From Gymnopilus junonius (lineage: Eukaryota; Basidiomycota; Agaricomycetes; Agaricales; Galerinaceae), in NCBI GenBank assembly GCA_015501075.1, contig JADNYJ010000657.1:1-16841 (forward strand): a stretch of DNA of 16,841 bases, given 5' to 3'. Numbering within the stretch: the stretch's first letter is position 1; each line of letters opens with the position of its first letter. Shown here one piece after another: positions 8,247 through 16,229 of the stretch. The notes under the pieces are model-generated. The model ran no database searches. It was given only the letters and a program-made list of their open reading frames with translations, and had not been told where the DNA came from. A program made the position numbers and the translations under genes.

Positions 8247-8717
8247 CTTGGTCAGGCAAGGTAGGTGTTGTTCCTGTTGGCTGGATTCGGCAGTTTGGGG
8301 TGTGCTCAGAACAGAGTCCTAATACTCGGCGGGCTTCGGCTTTGCTGGGTTGAGGGTGGGGGCTTTGGTTCTGGAGCTTCAGCGCTATTGACAGACCTTG
8401 TAGCCCCCTGCTTTGGCAACCTGAAATGGTCTGCCTTCAGTGGCTAACATAGTATGCGCGCATCCTGGGCTATTGGATTTGGCTGGCAGGCCCCCTTCTG
8501 GTGCCCTTCTATTACTTTGTTGGACCCCTCCCTTCGGTCGGGGCATCAACGAGAGTATGGGCCCACTGTCTGTGGTCCTAAGTTGGCCCATGAGAGCCAG
8601 TCTCGCACTAGGCATAGTTTAACGGTAGATTACTTGGGTGTATGTATATCTGCAACCGGACTGCTTTCACACACCGGTATATAAATTCTTGATTTAAAAA
8701 GAAAAAAAAAAAAAAAA
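8247..8717 (+). other. LINE B 3' UTR and poly(A)
   Basis: The 449-bp 3' UTR is followed by an A-rich tail at 8696-8717 broken by G at 8701. The end hairpin at 8682-8696 reads TAAATTCTTGATTTA, where a G:U pair would keep the stem in RNA. The next base, 8718, starts antisense ORF1 of LINE F. Confidence 0.9.
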
Positions 8718-9799
8718 CCCACGAGAACTTGGCGGCGCATCGGGCCCACCATGACAAAGTCCAGCCCTTTAGACTTGGCTGGGGTAGAGGGCCTAGTCGG
8801 GCCCTGAGAGGGTCCGGGACCAGGGTCTGGGCCTGGGCCTGTCGCAGCCTGGGTCCAGGTTTGAGGTGCCATCTGAGTGACTGCATGCTCAAAATAGTGA
8901 TTAGTAAGTGATCCGTGGGTCGAGGACCCCAGAACTGGTGTCCGGAGTTTCGAGGCAAAGGATCGCTTGGAATGGGAGGAGATAGGAATGGGAGGGGGCC
9001 CTGGAGGGGGCGGCCTTTGATATTGGACCAGCTTCACCTTCTGCTTGCGGGGCTGAAGCTTGGTATGAGAGGATGTGGGAGCAGGAGCCTTAGGGGGCTC
9101 CTCGGGATCTGCCGGATGGCCAGTCTGCTTTGGGGGGGCAGACTGGGAAGATGAGGGCTCAGGAGGGGGAGCTGAGGCTCCTCCTTGAGTCTTCGCTAGG
9201 TCTCGATACATGAGGTCCACTAGGGAACTATCAGAATTGATAAGGTTGCAGACGATTGACCATCTAAGAGATGGCGCTCGTGCACTGACACCCGTGGCCT
9301 CCTTGGCCCAGGGGGAAGTAGTGACGGAATTCACTATCTTAGTGAAAAGGCTGGTATAATCAGAGCAATCTGCCCCTGATAAAGTAGAAGGACCGTTGGT
9401 CTTCATAAATGAACCAATGGTCTTCAGTGACTCCGCCACAGCAGCCTAGTCCCTATCCATTCCTGTGAGGGAAAGGGCAGTAGGCTGTGGCTCTAGAGAG
9501 TCGCTTGGGATAGGAAAATGAATGGTATCATCATCCTCCCCCATGGAAACATCGGGGGATGAAGCCCTCAAAGCAATGGGAGTAGTGGCCCGTGAGTGCA
9601 TCACTGACCGAGACTCAGCCTCCTCCCACTCGCGAGGAGCAGGGGTGGCTGAAGCATATCTCTCTCGAATGGATCAAGAGGACGAAGAACCCTCAGGGGT
9701 TGGGGATTTGGTACTCGAAGCTCCGATGGATGGTAAACGCCTGCCAGAGGCAGAGAGAGAAGTATGCTTGGGTGCGGACGACGATGATCACTCAGACAT
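8718..9799 (-). pseudogene. LINE F ORF1 (gag-like), N-terminal part with three stops
   Basis: ORF1 of such LINEs encodes an RNA-binding gag-like protein. The ATG is at 9799-9797 and reads MSE, then a TGA at 9788-9790, a second TGA at 9674-9676 and a TAG at 9446-9448. From there a clean run starts at AVAESLKTIGSF. The N-terminal third is Ser-rich and acidic in places (GEDDD), the next part is helical, and the last part is a proline-rich linker (PPPPGPPPIP, GPGPDPGPGP) ending at RQVLV where LINE B is inserted. The zinc knuckles lie beyond the break and are seen only in copy D. The stops fit CGA-to-TGA and TGG-to-TAG change. Apparent residues after RQVLVG are antisense poly(A) of LINE B. Confidence 0.85.
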
Positions 9800-9900
9800 C
9801 GTCTTGCACTAAAGGTGCATACATACTCGAATAGCGATAAACACTATCCAAGAACCAGATCGCGGGTTGTTGAAGAAAGTTGCAGCGTTGTGAGTATATC
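8718..9900 (-). mobile_element. LINE copy F, 5' part; right boundary approximate (9850-9950)
   Basis: This minus-strand LINE keeps its ORF1 start and a short 5' leader, and is cut at 8718 by LINE B. Its 3' half must lie left of the window beyond B's 5' end. The ORF1 matches copy D over about 260 bp (proline-rich segment to RQVLV), which confirms the family. Upstream of its ATG at 9799, the sequence changes to copia gag somewhere between about 9850 and 9940. No second 5' end of this LINE exists here, so the exact boundary cannot be fixed. F reaches the ORF1 start and is thus nearly full-length at its 5' end. Confidence 0.8.
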
Positions 9901-10083
9901 AACATTTTGTGATGGTGGTGGTCTGTGGGAAAGAAGGATTGTAGGCATAGTCTCCTTGCCAGAGACAAGCCTCCATAGCCCATTTCTCATCAGCCATGCC
10001 TTCATCTCACTACTCCATTCAGGATAGTTTGAATTGGACAATGGCTTGATTCTAGCCATAGTGTCTGAATTGCTTGCAGACAT
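9844..10083 (-). pseudogene. Copia gag, N-terminal fragment
   Basis: The ATG at 10083-10081 opens a frame whose first 47 or so residues read like the N terminus of a fungal copia gag. The visible motif is SNYPEWSSEMKAWLMRNGLWRLVSGKE, given here in two parts: a Tyr-Pro-Glu-Trp segment, then a Gly-Leu-Trp segment. After VSGKETMP (about base 9940) the resemblance stops, and the frame ends with TAG at 9844-9846, so the rest is probably the 5' leader of LINE F. An upstream in-frame ATG at 10134 is less likely, because the family pattern starts at MSASNS. The gag lies 172 bp downstream of the primer binding site, a normal leader length. Confidence 0.75.
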
Positions 10084-10254
10084 AATTCCCAATTTGACAA
10101 CAAGTGTAGTCAAGTATAATTCAAGTGTAATCAATCACAGATGTGATCAATATAATCCAACTTCAAGATTTGAACTAGGTTTAATAGTAGTTCAATATAA
10201 GCCCACAGAACATAGTTACTAGCAGTATGCAACTCAATCAGTTATGCCAAGTTA

Positions 10255-10272
10255 GAGCTCGGGCCCATAACC
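10255..10272 (-). promoter_or_regulatory. Primer binding site, complementary to initiator tRNA-Met anticodon region
   Basis: Directly after the LTR end, the minus strand reads GGTTATGGGCCCGAGCTC. GGTTATGGGCCC is the complement of GGGCCCATAACC, the anticodon-stem-loop region of eukaryotic initiator tRNA-Met. Copia-type elements that prime from a cleaved half-tRNA use this same site. It starts with no gap from the LTR. Confidence 0.75.
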
Positions 10273-10749
10273 TGTTAGACTTGCACAAATAAGCAAGGAT
10301 CTGTGTAGTTAACACAGCTCAACCAACTAGTATGCTCAAGTACAGCAATCACTGAGAATCACAGAGTATAACTCAAAATGCTTATAACTTGTTCCATTCA
10401 AATCGTAGTGTCTTGCTTTCGCTTGACATAGTAGGAAACATAGTATCTAATGTAGCTACGTGCCCAAAAACCGTGAGGCATGACAAAACACCCAAAATGT
10501 GGACAATTCGAAAATGTCAAAACACAAATGTACTTTAAATGCCATGTATGCTATATCACTAGAACCGGATTTTCGACCTGATTTCAGATCTCAAATCCAT
10601 TTTCCAAAATTCTAACTCTACACTGAGTAATTCGCAAAATACTAGAGAAAACATGACCAAAAGCAGAAACTTAGTAAACTACAAGTGTCCAAATAAAGTG
10701 AAACTAATTCTAAGTCTATTCTAAAGCTATTCTAATGTTGATAGAACAT

Positions 10750-10780
10750 TGTTAGAAGTGTTTGATCACTACTTCTAACA
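10750..10780. repeat. Inverted repeat inside the LTR, ends matching the LTR termini
   Basis: TGTTAGAAGT and ACTTCTAACA are perfect 10-bp arms around an 11-base loop. The outer seven bases of each arm equal the LTR terminal sequence TGTTAGA...TCTAACA. Confidence 0.8.
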
Positions 10781-10822
10781 TTAAGAACTGTCTAAATACA
10801 AGGAGAAACTATGTACTACTCA

Positions 10823-10857
10823 CCTGAAGTCCAGAGTTAAGAACTAAGGACTTCAGG
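10823..10857. repeat. Inverted repeat in the LTR near its transcription-upstream end
   Basis: CCTGAAGTCC and GGACTTCAGG form perfect 10-bp arms separated by 15 bases. It lies about 65 bp inside the LTR end next to the polypurine tract, in the presumed U3 region, and could be a transcription-factor or structural site. Confidence 0.7.
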
Positions 10858-10921
10858 AGGACTTAGCTACAATGTAACTACTTTGTGACATGTAACATAT
10901 CATGTGAGAGTCACTCTAACA

Positions 10922-10930
10922 TACCCCCAT
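10922..10930 (-). other. Polypurine tract of the copia element
   Basis: On the minus strand ATGGGGGTA immediately precedes the LTR's TGTTAG. A short G-rich tract ending in GGTA next to TG is the usual plus-strand priming site of Ty1/copia elements. It lies about 75 bp after the pol stop. Confidence 0.7.
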
Positions 10931-11002
10931 GACTGAACATGTCTTCAAGTCTACAAACAAGAGAGAAAGAGAAAAACAAGACAAGAAAAGACAAGAAAAG
11001 AT

Positions 11003-12101
11003 CTAAGATAACACACCCATTGATTCTCTGCAAAAGTGAACTTTGGGAGCAGGGAGAGACTTTGTCAGAGAGTCTGCAATCATGTCTGCTGTTGGAATGT
11101 AATCTGGAACAATCACACCTTCTTCAACCTTGTCCCTGAGCCAAAAATGTCGAAGATCAAGTTGCTTCATCCTCCCATGATGTTCTGGATTCTTTGCAAC
11201 TGTGATTGCACTTTGGTTGTCCATTTTGAGGGTTGAAGGTCCAGTAGCCAAATAACCAAATTCACCAAGGATGTTCCTCAACCAGGCAATCTCTTTACCA
11301 GCTTCAACTGCTCCAAGGTACTCTGCTTCAGTGGTGGAAAGTGCAACAAGAGTTTGCAACTTAGAATACCAACTGATAGCTCCTCCAGCCATGATTGAGA
11401 CATAATCAGCTGTTGATCATCCTGAATCAATGCAGTCACCATGTGAAGTGTCAGTGTACATTACAAAGGGCTCAGACATTGAATTGGTGCCAGAGTAAGT
11501 CAGCTTGTACTCCAAAGTTCCTTTGATATAGCGAAGCAGGTGTTTGAGAGCCTGCCAGTGCTTGAAACCAGGATTGGAGTTGAAGCAAGCCAAAAAACCC
11601 ACAGAGTAAGCAATATCAGGTCAAGTCAGAGTGGCCAAATACTGAAGAGAGCCAACTGTAGACAGGTAAGGAATGGTTGCCATTTCTTGTTCCTCCTCAG
11701 GAGTGGAAGGGGACATAGAATGAGAAAGTTGGAGCTTGGGAGGAAGAGGGGTTTTGACAGGATGACATTTAGACATACCATACTTCTCAAGCATGTCCAG
11801 GATGAACTGGCGCTGGTGGAGTGTTATAGTGTGCTTGGGGCGGTCTCTGCCAATGCCAATACCTAGTAGGAACCGAGTTGGGCCTAAATTGCGACATTTG
11901 AAGTAGGAAGAGAGTTGGGCAATGGTGGACTCAATAGCAGACTGGGATTTTGAAGCAAGGGTGATATCATCAATGTAGATAGGCATAATGATGTGAACTT
12001 CAGAGTTGGAGTAGATATAGACAGATCTATCAGCTTGAATTCACTTGAAGCCCATTTCCTCCAGAACTCCATGTAACTTCTTGTTCCACTGTCTGGCTGC
12101 C
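11003..12101 (-). pseudogene. Copia pol, RT C-terminal half and RNase H, three TGA stops
   Basis: This is the distal part of copia pol, in one frame from the LINE D site (12101) to TAG 11003-11005. The RT part has the catalytic IYIDD motif followed by LASKS and LGIGIGRD. RNase H then shows YTDTSHGD, STTEAEYLGAVEAGKEIAWLR (Glu within the first seven residues), MDNQSAI and DMIADSLTKSLP, so all four acidic positions are present. TGA codons interrupt it at 12041-12043 (GFK*IQADRS), 11621-11623 (ATLT*PDIAYS) and 11417-11419 (DSG*STADY). Arg is the expected residue at each place in this family, so CGA-to-TGA explains all of them. No frameshift is needed within this block. It continues upstream at 15249 beyond LINE D. 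Confidence 0.9.
12088..12101 (+). repeat. Target-site duplication of LINE D, left copy
   Basis: ACTGTCTGGCTGCC (14 bp) recurs exactly at 15249-15262. Both lie in the copia RT coding sequence. Confidence 0.95.
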
Positions 12102-12102
12102 A

Positions 12103-13293
12103 GGGCCCCCTCCCATTCCCCTCTCCTCTCATCCCAAGTGCTCCTTCGCCTCGAAACTCCGGACACCAGTTCCGGGGTCCTTGACCCGTGGATCGCTTCC
12201 TAATCACTATTTTGAGCATGCAGTCGCTCAGATGGCACCACAAACCTGGACCTGGGCTGCCTCTGGCCCAGGCCCTGACCCTGGTTCCGGATGCTCTCAG
12301 GGCCCGACTAGACCCTCAACCCCAGCCAAGTCGAAAGGGCTGGACTTTGTCATGGCAGGCCCAACGTGCCGCCAAGTTCTCGTGGTGTTCAATGACTGTG
12401 CGCCGATGAATGTCATACTCGCTATGCTGGTTGATGAGATGAACCGGATGATGGCCCTCGACTGATTCGATATTCGGATCACCTCTGCAGAGCCTGCCTA
12501 TCATGGGTGGGCTCTGCACACCAACCACGTACCCATGACTGATGAGCTTATGCTCCTTCGGGGTGCGATCTATAACATTGTCCAGGGCACCTCTGATGCT
12601 AATAAGGAGCTGACACCCTGGGTCGGTCTACTGATGTCCAAAGCCTTCCTGAAGGCTTTGGATGTTCCCTATTATACGGACGTCTTCCAGAGGACTCCCA
12701 CCACCATCGCCAACATTGAGAGAGTGCTCAAAAGGGCCCCTCTCTTCTTGGGCATTCCTTTTGTGGGGCATGCATGCCTCGTACGTCAATCAGCAAAGAG
12801 CTCTAAGTTCGACTGCTACTTTGAGATCTGGGACTCCCAGACTGGACGAACTGCGAAGACGCTTATTAACAAGGCTTTTCGCTACAAGGATGAGCTGCTT
12901 TATGTAAAGCCAACTGCTGCCCGATGAGGTGTCCCCATGTGCCAGCATTGCCAGCACTGGGGCCATCTCACCAAGGATTGTAGGGCCCACCAGCACCATT
13001 GTGTGCGGTGTGGCGGGCCTCATGCCACTGATGAGCATCGCGCCCTCGTGCCTTGCTGCAACCGGCCTCCACTGGATTTGGACGGTATGCACCATCCCAC
13101 CCCAGCTGGTGAGCCATGCCCCCACAAGGCCTGCTGCCCCAATTGCCAGGGCGAGCACCCTGCCACAGGATGTAATTGCAAGTTCTGGGAACACCGCTTT
13201 GATCATGATTGGATCGTAGCCAAATACCGCGAGGTACATGACAAACGCGCACTCCGGACCTTGACATCTAACGTCCCTCCTCTAGCTCGATAA
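12103..13293 (+). pseudogene. LINE D ORF1 (gag-like, three Cys/His knuckles), two TGA stops
   Basis: One frame runs from 12103 to TAA 13291-13293, interrupted by TGA at 12463-12465 and 12925-12927. Both sit where CGA (Arg) fits, so no frameshift is needed. It begins in the proline-rich linker, passes through a globular region of about 200 residues (TDELMLLRGAIYNIVQG, YYTDVFQRTPTTIANIERVL), and ends in three knuckles: CQHCQHWGHLTKDC (CX2CX4HX4C), CVRCGGPHATDEH (CX2CX3HX4H) and CPNCQGEHPATGC (CX2CX3HX4C). Such proteins bind element RNA and form the RNP. The N terminus is missing by 5' truncation but is visible in copy F. The short frames starting at 12181, 12535 and 12937 are pieces of this one gene. 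Confidence 0.9.
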
Positions 13294-14787
13294 TGAGAAG
13301 AAAGGAGGACGTTAGGATTATTTCGTACAATTGTAACCAGAATTATGGTCATATCGATGTACTTCTAGACTGTCTAAAAGACTCTTTTGATGTTATTTTC
13401 TTGCAAGAGCCACCTTGGCATGAGATACGACGTGCCCCGTCTTTGAGAGATCCTGAAGGTGAGGCAGTTATTGGTGCACTGAACCACCCTGATTGGAAGG
13501 TAATGGTTCGGCCAATGGGAGGGATCGAGGCCCTTGCTGGCCTGGTCCCTATCAACTTAGTCTTGAAACATGCTGCCGCAGTAGGTGTTCTGCACATGGC
13601 GGCCCTCTCGGACACTCATCTGGTGCGCTCCCTTCTGAGTGCGCCCTTTTCCAAAGGAGCAACTCCTCACCCTCGCTCTGCTGCTTTTATGACTGCCCCA
13701 CAATGCACTAAGGTGCGGGGTACTGTTATGGATGTCGATGACATGCTCCATGTAGTCAGCGAGCCTCTGGAGCCCTTTGCCCCAGAGGCTCGTCCAGGTG
13801 GGCGATTCCTTGAGTTACATCATGGAATTCACTTCGATATCACTCCACACCCAAGGATAAGGTTGGGCTCCAGCGCGAATGGTTACACCGCTTCTGGAAG
13901 CTTCGAAGCGGGAACCGTCCACTCTGGTCTGTGTCGGCGATGGTAGTCGCCCCCACTGACTGGGACAAGCAGGCTATTGCAGCTTCGCTTGTATTTCGCC
14001 AAGGGGTCGAGGTGCATGCATCTCGCTACATGGCTGGGAGTGCTCTTGCAGAAGATGTGGAGCTTACTCCCTTTGTACTGCCAATTGTCCGGGCCTGTGC
14101 CATGGACAATGTGACTACATTGTTATCATGTCAGACTCCACCAAGGCCTTGGGAAGTCTACTCGATGCTACTGTGCACTCTGGCCAAGCTCATTCCTTGG
14201 CTGTATCCACGCCCTTACAAAGTGGTGGACCAGAGGTCCTGACCGCCACATCTTCCTTCATCATGTCCCATCCTCTTTGAAGTGGGGCATACACTACCAA
14301 GCTCATGTCATGGCGACTGAGCTCTCTGTATCGGTGGGCCTAATACACCCCACTCACTTGCCTCACTGCATAAAGCTGCTGATGACCAACCCGGGGGACA
14401 GCTGGCAAGAGTTGTTCCAGCAACCCTCATACTCAGGGCAACAATTTCTGTCACTCACCGACCTCGACGGGGTCGACTCGAACCACAGGCCAAACGAGGT
14501 GGCCCCTGGCTTCAAGCTGCCCGTGCGCGACTTGACTCTGTTTACAAGGGTCACTCGTGCCATCACCAACCCATGCTCCCATTGGGGAGTATTACTCTCG
14601 ATTCAACATCCCTGAATCCCCCCAGTTGTGAGTATGGCTTCCATACCCAAACTCGTGATCATCTATTCCGGACGTGTCCCCAGCACGACTGTCACAACTA
14701 TCCAGTTCGTCTGGATCAGCTCGTATCATTTTTGAAGCTAACCCCATGGTGTTCGCCTTCAACCGCCCCCCTCGGGGTGTCGGATAA
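13293..14787 (+). pseudogene. LINE D ORF2, endonuclease start fused by deletion to RNase H part, multiple frameshifts
   Basis: The ATG 13293-13295 shares its A with the ORF1 TAA. The first about 75 codons are the N terminus of an APE-type endonuclease: RIISYNCNQN carries the conserved Asn, and VIFLQEPPW the catalytic Glu. Near 13517 the sequence jumps in frame to the GGIEALAGLVP block, so the endonuclease rest and the RT are lost. Downstream, single-base losses break the frame, the first near 13850 (ITPAPKD becomes ITPHPRI) and others before 14242 and in 14360-14640. RNase H remnants (AIAASLVFRQGVEVHASRY) and the C-terminal finger are still recognisable. The family stop TAA is at 14785-14787. 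It is non-functional. Confidence 0.88.
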
Positions 14788-15249
14788 CTTGGTTGGGCAA
14801 GGTAGGTGCTGTTCCTGCTGGCTGGATTCGGTGGCTTGGGGTGCACTCAGAACAGAGTCCTAATACTTGGCGGGCTTCGCTCTGCTGGGTTGAGGGTGGG
14901 GGCTTTGGTTCTGAAGCTTCGGCGCTATCGACAGACCTTGTAGCCCCCTGCTTCGGCAACCCGAAATGGTCTGCCTTCAGTGGCTAACACAGTATGCGCA
15001 CATCCTGGGCTGTCAGATTTGGCTGGCGGGCCCCCTTCCGGTGCCCCTCCATTACTTTGTTGGACCCCTCCCTTCGGTTGGGGCATCAACGAGAGTACAG
15101 GCCCCACTGTCTGTGGTCCTAAGTTGGCCTGCAAGAGCCAGTCTCACACTAGGTGTAGTTTAACGGTAGATTACTTGGGTGTATATATATCTGCGACCAG
15201 ACTGCTTTCACGCACCAGTATATAAATCCTTGATTTAAAAAAAAAAAAA
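14788..15249 (+). other. LINE D 3' UTR and poly(A)
   Basis: The family 3' UTR is 449 bp, with the terminal hairpin TAAATCCTTGATTTA at 15223-15237, merging into a run of 13 A. The last A also belongs to the TSD. Confidence 0.88.
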
Positions 15250-15262
15250 CTGTCTGGCTGCC
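15249..15262 (+). repeat. Target-site duplication of LINE D, right copy
   Basis: Exact repeat of 12088-12101. Copia RT sequence resumes immediately to its right. Confidence 0.95.
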
Positions 15263-15743
15263 TGTTTTGAGTCCATAGAGCGATTTGCGAAGTCTGCAGA
15301 CTGCATTGGGTCCTCCTAGATGAAAGCCTTCAGGTTGCTTCATATAAATCTCCTCATCCAAGTCACCATTGGGAAAGGCAGAGGTGATGTCAAGAGAGTG
15401 GAGTTCTAGATCCTCAATGGCTGCCAATGCTAAAATCAAGCGCAGCGTTGCAGGGTGGAAGGTAGGTGCAAAGATCTCATTGTAGTCAATTCCTGGATGT
15501 TGTGAGTACCCTTTGGCAACAATTCATGCTTTGAATCGCTCAATTGAACCATCAGCATTGTGTTTGACTTTGAATACCCAACCAGATCCAATTGCCTTTT
15601 GACCTTCAGGAAGATCCATAATTTCCCAAGTGTTATTCTCAACCAAGGAGTTGTACTCCTGTGTTGCAGCTTCACGCCATTGAGCTCCCAGAGGTGTCTT
15701 TAGTGCGTGTGTGAAGGAACGAGGAGTAGCATCATTTCCAGCA

Positions 15744-15746
<3 letters not shown>
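15249..15746 (-). pseudogene. Copia pol, RT N-terminal half, one TGA and one frameshift
   Basis: Read leftwards from 15746, the frame gives the classic copia RT entry: ALKTPLGAQWREAATQEY, NNTWEI, GSGWVFKVKHNADGSIERFKA, then TGA (15524-15526) where Arg is expected, then IVAKGYSQHPGIDY and FAPTF. It continues with LHSLDITSAFPNGDLDEEIYMKQ (shown here only as a landmark; the catalytic Asp is in LDITSAF) and KSLYGLK. After KSLYGLK an extra A in a four-A run (plus-strand T run 15265-15268) shifts the frame relative to QAARQWNKKL, which follows across the LINE D site. LINE E cuts the 5' side at 15746. It was inactivated before or after the LINE D insertion; the order is not decidable. Confidence 0.9.
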
Positions 15747-15776
<30 letters not shown>

Positions 15777-15782
<6 letters not shown>

Positions 15783-16229
15783 AGGATTTATATACCCGGT
15801 GCACGAAAGCAGTCCAGTCGCAGATGTACATACACCCAAGTAATCTACCGTTAAACTATGCCTAGTGCGAGACTGGCTCTCATGGGCCGACTTAGGACCA
15901 CAAAACAGTGGGCCCGTACTCTCGTTGATGCCCTGACCGAAGGGAGGGGTCCAACAAAGTGATGGAAGGGCACCGGAAGGGGGCCCACCAGCCAAATCTG
16001 ACAGCCCAGGATGTGCACATACTGTGTTAGCCACTGAAGGCAGACCCATTTTGGGTTGCCGAAGCAGGGGGCTACCAAGGTCTGTCGATAGTGCCGAAGC
16101 TTCAGAACCAAAGCCCCCAGCCTCAACCCAGCAGAGCCGAAGCCCGCCAAGTATTAGGACTCTGTTCTGAGTGCACCCCAAGCCGCCGAATCCAGCCAGC
16201 AGGAACAGCACCTACCTTGCCCAACCAAG
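15777..16229 (-). other. LINE E 3' UTR
   Basis: This is the family-typical 453-bp 3' UTR. The end hairpin TAAATCAAGGATTTA (15776-15790) is intact and borders the poly(T). Confidence 0.88.

Larger units (their letters stand above)
1..8717 (+). mobile_element. LINE copy B (Tad1-like non-LTR retrotransposon), split by two younger insertions
   Basis: This is a plus-strand non-LTR retrotransposon whose 5' end lies left of the window. Its own sequence is in three blocks, 1-100, 2317-3648 and 6757-8717; what lies between is LINE copy A and composite C. Splicing the blocks at the target-site duplications restores one ORF2 reading frame, so it was a single element when hit twice. It ends in a poly(A) tail at 8696-8717 with one G at 8701. 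Immediately right of the tail begins antisense LINE ORF1 sequence (copy F), so B itself landed in another LINE. Its own TSD cannot be seen because the left flank is missing. Arg codons are heavily eroded compared with composite C (many Cys, His, Trp and Gln at those positions). Confidence 0.93.
10273..10921 (-). repeat. Copia LTR, 649 bp
   Basis: Read on the minus strand, the LTR begins TGTTAGA and ends TCTAACA, a 7-bp terminal inverted repeat of the TG...CA type. A polypurine tract abuts one side and a primer binding site abuts the other, which fixes both ends. No second copy lies in the window, so age cannot be estimated from LTR divergence. The sequence is AT-rich and holds two hairpins (10750-10780 and 10823-10857). 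I found no convincing open frame in it. Confidence 0.85.
12102..15248 (+). mobile_element. LINE copy D, 5'-truncated and internally deleted, inserted in copia RT
   Basis: This 3.1-kb plus-strand insertion is flanked by a 14-bp TSD (12088-12101 and 15249-15262), with poly(A) at 15237-15248/15249. It starts inside ORF1, keeps the rest of ORF1 and the first about 75 codons of ORF2, then jumps at about 13517 to a point in the late RT region, losing most of the endonuclease and the RT palm. It is the only copy here that shows the ORF1 zinc knuckles and the ORF1/ORF2 junction. Confidence 0.93.
9844..15746 (-). mobile_element. Ty1/copia LTR retrotransposon sequence, tandem junction, broken by LINEs
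   Basis: Minus-strand copia sequence, read right to left, runs as RT (15746-15249), RT end and RNase H (12101-11003), polypurine tract, LTR (10921-10273), primer binding site, and gag start (10083-9844). LINE D splits RT, LINE E cuts pol upstream, and LINE F cuts gag. Domain order RT then RNase H with no integrase after it is the copia, not gypsy, order. The integrase and protease portions, if present, lie right of LINE E. The composition is visibly more AT-rich than the LINEs. Because gag follows rather than precedes the LTR, at least two copia units are represented. Confidence 0.88.

Noticed and set aside
9522..9834. Plus-strand open frames over LINE F ORF1
   Set aside because: They are antisense to ORF1, whose identity is supported by similarity to copy D. 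The antisense translations show no family features.
10922..11002. Purine-rich repeats (GACAAGAAAAGACAAGAAAAG on the plus strand) as a regulatory array
   Set aside because: On the coding strand this is the short pyrimidine-rich stretch between the pol stop and the polypurine tract, and nothing more can be supported.
11417..15526. TGA read as a sense codon or programmed readthrough in copia pol
   Set aside because: The neighbouring LINE genes also carry TAG stops and frameshifts, and all the TGA sites fit CGA decay. A dead element is the simpler explanation.
86..15776. A shared endonuclease target motif at the LINE insertion sites
   Set aside because: I compared the priming-strand ends at five sites (A, B, C, D, E). 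They have no common sequence beyond bases ambiguous with the tail.
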